Source: JBDRRP01 sp964446485 (GTDB lineage Bacteria > Desulfobacterota > Desulfobacteria > Desulfobacterales > JBDRRP01). From it: a DNA stretch of 64,000 nucleotides. Position 1 is the stretch's first letter; every line of letters begins with the position of its first letter. The notes below the pieces were generated by a model, which saw nothing but the letters and a program-made list of their open reading frames with translations, was not told where the DNA came from and ran no database searches. The position numbers and the translations under genes are program-made. Below, one piece after another: positions 61,342-64,000 of this stretch. Location: positions 1 to 64,000 of the forward strand of contig CAYUOU010000013.1 in the NCBI GenBank assembly GCA_964446485.1. The letters are read 5' to 3'.

Positions 61342-64000
61342 ATGAATACAGATCAGACTTTGACGCCTTCCCACGGCAAGAGCATCACCATCACCCAGGC
61401 CTGCCGGGCCCAGATGATCACCGGGCAGGCATATATTCTCGGTAAACAGGGTGAACATATTCCGCTGCAAAACGGCCAGGCCCTTTCTCCCGGTGACGTT
61501 ATCGTCATCGAAAACGGAACAGTGGTGTTTTCCGTGCCTGACGGGCGTTTCATTGCCCTGATGAGCGAAGACCAGTTTTTCCCGGATGCGCAGAGTGAAG
61601 AGAAGAAAGAGGCGCTGACGGATAAAGCCGAGTCGGACAGGGATTCTTCCGAGCCGGAGCAGTCAGACCAGGATTCGGACCAGCCACGGGAAATTGCGCA
61701 GGGAAGCAGCCTGGCCCTGCCGTTTGAACTGTCCCTGACCGCCCTGGAGGTCGATCCGCTTACGGGCGGCACCAACACCGCTGCCGCGGGATTCGCTTCC
61801 GCCGAAAAAGAATTGTCGGTGAGGATTGCTGAAGTCAGTGACGACGGTCAGGGGGGATTTCCTTCCGCTGGTGGTGGCATCATTCACTCCTTCGCTCCCG
61901 GTCTTGTCACCTATATTGATGGTTCGGCGATGACCGGTCCGCCTCCGACTGATGCTGTCATTGGCGGTGTCGACAGCGGGCAGGTCGTCGAGGACTCGGT
62001 GCTCAATACCGGCGGCCGACTGACGATCTCCGATCTCAACCCCAATCAGGATCACTTTGTTCCCCGGGCGATTCCGGTAGCAGGCGGGTTGTTCACCATC
62101 TCTGCCGATGGTCAGTGGGCTTTTGCGCTGAACGGTAACGCACCGGAAGTCCAGGCCTTGGCAGCCGGAGAAACCGCACTGCGCACCTTCACGGTCCAAA
62201 GTGCAGACGGCACCAGCCATCAGCTGACCGTGACCATCGTCGGCACCAACGACGCCCCGACCCTGGGTATTGCCGGGACGGATGCAAGTCACGGGACTCT
62301 GCAGGGGCAGGATGCCGATACGAAAGACACGCTGACGTATAGCGTCGATCACGGTGCCGGACAGTTCGGAACCCTCAGTGTGGATCCGACATCAGGAAGT
62401 TATACCTACACCCCGAACCAGTCGGTAAAGGGGATGACCTACGATCCGGTCAGCAACAGCTTCCACGGTCAGGATACCTTTACTGTCAAAGTCGATGACG
62501 GTCACGGCGGGTCCACGACACAGACCATGACGTTCGATGCCTCAGGCCATGTGACGTTGGTCAACGGGGCACCGACACCGATCGTCAATGTACCGACACC
62601 AGGTAATACCCCTCCAGGCGGAACCCCTGGCGTCATTCCGGGACAAACACCTGCAACTACGCAAACGCTTGGCGGTACCCAGGGAAGCGGCAACCAGGGC
62701 AGTACGACCGGAGGGCCCACCAGCGGATCAACCGGCGGTGGCGGCCACCAGAACCAGGTTACCATCGACCTCGACAGTAAGTCCGATGCAGGCACATCCA
62801 ACAGCGACAACCTCACCAACGACACGACACCGACCATCACGGGAAGCACGACGGTGCCGTTTTCAAGTGTCGAGATCTTCGACGGCACGACATCTCTAGG
62901 GAAAGTCACCTCCGATGCCAGCGGCCACTACAGCTTCACCCCGACGACTCCACTGAGTGAAGCCATGCACAACCTGCATGTGGTCGCGACGGACATGAGT
63001 GGGACCAGCGGCACCTCGTCCGACCTTGGCGTGACGATTGATTCCTCGCTGACAGCAGGTGATGCCTCTACCACAGTAACCGAAGACCAGGGTACAGATT
63101 CCACAGGGCATATCCCACTGGATACCGGTGCGAAGGTCACTTCCACGGATGTACAGGGCCAATACGGCACCTATCATTTTCAACCCGATGGTTCCTTTAC
63201 CTACTCGCTCAACCCCAACGCGCAGACCCTACGTGAAGGCCAGGTCGTCACCGACCCGGTAAGCTACAGTGTCACCGATGCGGCAGGCAATACCGCCAGT
63301 GCGACGCTGACCGCGACTATTACCGGCACCAACGATGCGCCGCACCTGATGATCGTCCCGCCGGTATCGATGCTCGAAGGCTCGCCGCTCTTTAGCAACC
63401 ATCTTTCCGCTCTCGATGTCGACAGCCATGACACCCTGACCTACCGGGCGACGGCACCGGTGGCGGGTTTGACGGTCAATCCGGACGGAAGCTACACATT
63501 CGATCCATCCAATCCGGCCTATGAGCATCTGGCCATGGGCCAAAAGCAGGTCATCAGTGTTCCGGTGGAAGTGGTTGACGGATCGGGTGCAAGCTCAACG
63601 CATACGCTTGAAATCACTGTGCTCGGCACCAATGATGCGCCGGCGCTGGACATTACCCCATCGCGGCTTGTCGATGAGGGGACTGCCGTCATTCAGGGCG
63701 ACCTGACCGCCAGCGACAAGGATGATGGTGCTAAATTGAGCTTCAGTCTTGGCCAGCATATCCCGGGTTTGACGCTCGATGCCAACGGTCACTACAGCTT
63801 TGACCCGACCGATCCGCATTACAACCAGATCCCGGATGGACAGAGAGCGTTAATCAGTGTGCCGCTGATTGTTACCGACGAACATGGCGGTCATAGCACC
63901 GGCCAGCTGCAGATCACAGTAGTCGGTACCAACGATGTGCCGATTGTCGGCGGCATCGACCATGCGGTCGGTTCTGTGGCCGGGGCACAAGGACATGCTC
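61342..64000 (+). CDS. LapA/BapA-like giant repeat adhesin, 3' part beyond the window
   Basis: The frame opens at an ATG at 61342 (GGAG 8 bases upstream) and stays open for 886 codons to the window edge. The N-terminal roughly 130 residues resemble the LapA retention module. A di-alanine motif (TNTAAAGFAS, around residue 148) resembles the site cut by the LapG protease. Four Ig-like/VCBS-type repeats end in G-T-N-D-A-P (or V-P) at about 62238, 63326, 63623 and 63921, with another Ig-like domain at about 62758-63050 behind a Pro/Gly/Thr-rich linker (about 62585-62755). It would be exported through the TolC-type channel and hold cells to surfaces or each other. Confidence 0.9.
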   Translation, partial: MNTDQTLTPSHGKSITITQACRAQMITGQAYILGKQGEHIPLQNGQALSPGDVIVIENGTVVFSVPDGRFIALMSEDQFFPDAQSEEKKEALTDKAESDRDSSEPEQSDQDSDQPREIAQGSSLALPFELSLTALEVDPLTGGTNTAAAGFASAEKELSVRIAEVSDDGQGGFPSAGGGIIHSFAPGLVTYIDGSAMTGPPPTDAVIGGVDSGQVVEDSVLNTGGRLTISDLNPNQDHFVPRAIPVAGGLFTISADGQWAFALNGNAPEVQALAAGETALRTFTVQSADGTSHQLTVTIVGTNDAPTLGIAGTDASHGTLQGQDADTKDTLTYSVDHGAGQFGTLSVDPTSGSYTYTPNQSVKGMTYDPVSNSFHGQDTFTVKVDDGHGGSTTQTMTFDASGHVTLVNGAPTPIVNVPTPGNTPPGGTPGVIPGQTPATTQTLGGTQGSGNQGSTTGGPTSGSTGGGGHQNQVTIDLDSKSDAGTSNSDNLTNDTTPTITGSTTVPFSSVEIFDGTTSLGKVTSDASGHYSFTPTTPLSEAMHNLHVVATDMSGTSGTSSDLGVTIDSSLTAGDASTTVTEDQGTDSTGHIPLDTGAKVTSTDVQGQYGTYHFQPDGSFTYSLNPNAQTLREGQVVTDPVSYSVTDAAGNTASATLTATITGTNDAPHLMIVPPVSMLEGSPLFSNHLSALDVDSHDTLTYRATAPVAGLTVNPDGSYTFDPSNPAYEHLAMGQKQVISVPVEVVDGSGASSTHTLEITVLGTNDAPALDITPSRLVDEGTAVIQGDLTASDKDDGAKLSFSLGQHIPGLTLDANGHYSFDPTDPHYNQIPDGQRALISVPLIVTDEHGGHSTGQLQITVVGTNDVPIVGGIDHAVGSVAGAQGHA

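Noticed and set aside
1..64000. tRNA, rRNA and CRISPR arrays
   Set aside because: Read through by eye, no cloverleaf with conserved TTC arm, no rRNA segment and no regularly spaced direct repeats were found.

Overview
The window looks like a chromosomal segment of an anaerobic, Gram-negative, fatty-acid-metabolising bacterium, most likely a deltaproteobacterium (Desulfobacterota, Desulfobacterales-like). The reasons are an EtfBA / membrane Fe-S oxidoreductase / acyl-CoA dehydrogenase / TetR block, a CooC-type nickel-insertion ATPase, a lipid-anchored Wza-type exporter with an ExeA-like ATPase, and two RND pumps. The taxonomic call is inference from gene content; no rRNA or tRNA gene was seen.

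Positions 92-43000 run almost entirely on the minus strand and form a large surface-polysaccharide locus with accessory insertions. Read in the direction of transcription (high to low coordinate) it holds: an RND pump (42988-38550); a Phd-type antitoxin with a frameshifted RelE-like toxin (38309-37754); two tandem MntA/HepT toxin-antitoxin pairs (37631-35830); an ABC polysaccharide exporter whose permease and ATPase genes are separated by an AlbA_2-type regulator (35761-32390); a visibly AT-rich segment (about 32.3-28.1 kb) with a methyltransferase, two glycosyltransferases and a decayed IS200-type element; a tightly coupled run of glycosyltransferases, methyltransferases and two asparagine-synthase-like amidotransferases (28136-16025); a DUF4143 ATPase; WbqC-like and PIG-L-like genes; a WecA/MraY-type initiating transferase; and a core EPS machine (11053-2074) made of a degenerate HD-GYP protein with SPOR-like repeats, an ExeA-like ATPase, a Wza-type exporter fused to a predicted seven-bladed FG-GAP propeller, a Wzc-type BY-kinase and an O-antigen ligase/polymerase. 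A U32 peptidase-family gene ends the run.

Positions 43346-46227 (plus strand) hold cooC translationally coupled to a Ski2-like helicase. After a repeat-rich gap, minus-strand genes follow: an HD hydrolase, a second RND pump with its adaptor, then the electron-transfer block etfA, etfB, a membrane Fe-S oxidoreductase (EMO-like), an acyl-CoA dehydrogenase and a TetR regulator. The same 18-bp sequence, in opposite orientations, lies upstream of the Fe-S oxidoreductase and on the TetR start region, so this looks like a self-contained beta-oxidation electron-transfer regulon. A rho-independent terminator follows etfA.

The right end (59726-64000, plus strand) carries a TolC-family outer-membrane protein followed by the first 886 codons of a giant LapA/BapA-like repeat adhesin that runs off the window. 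The gap before it contains a small inverted-repeat element and the 3' remnant of a histidine kinase gene.
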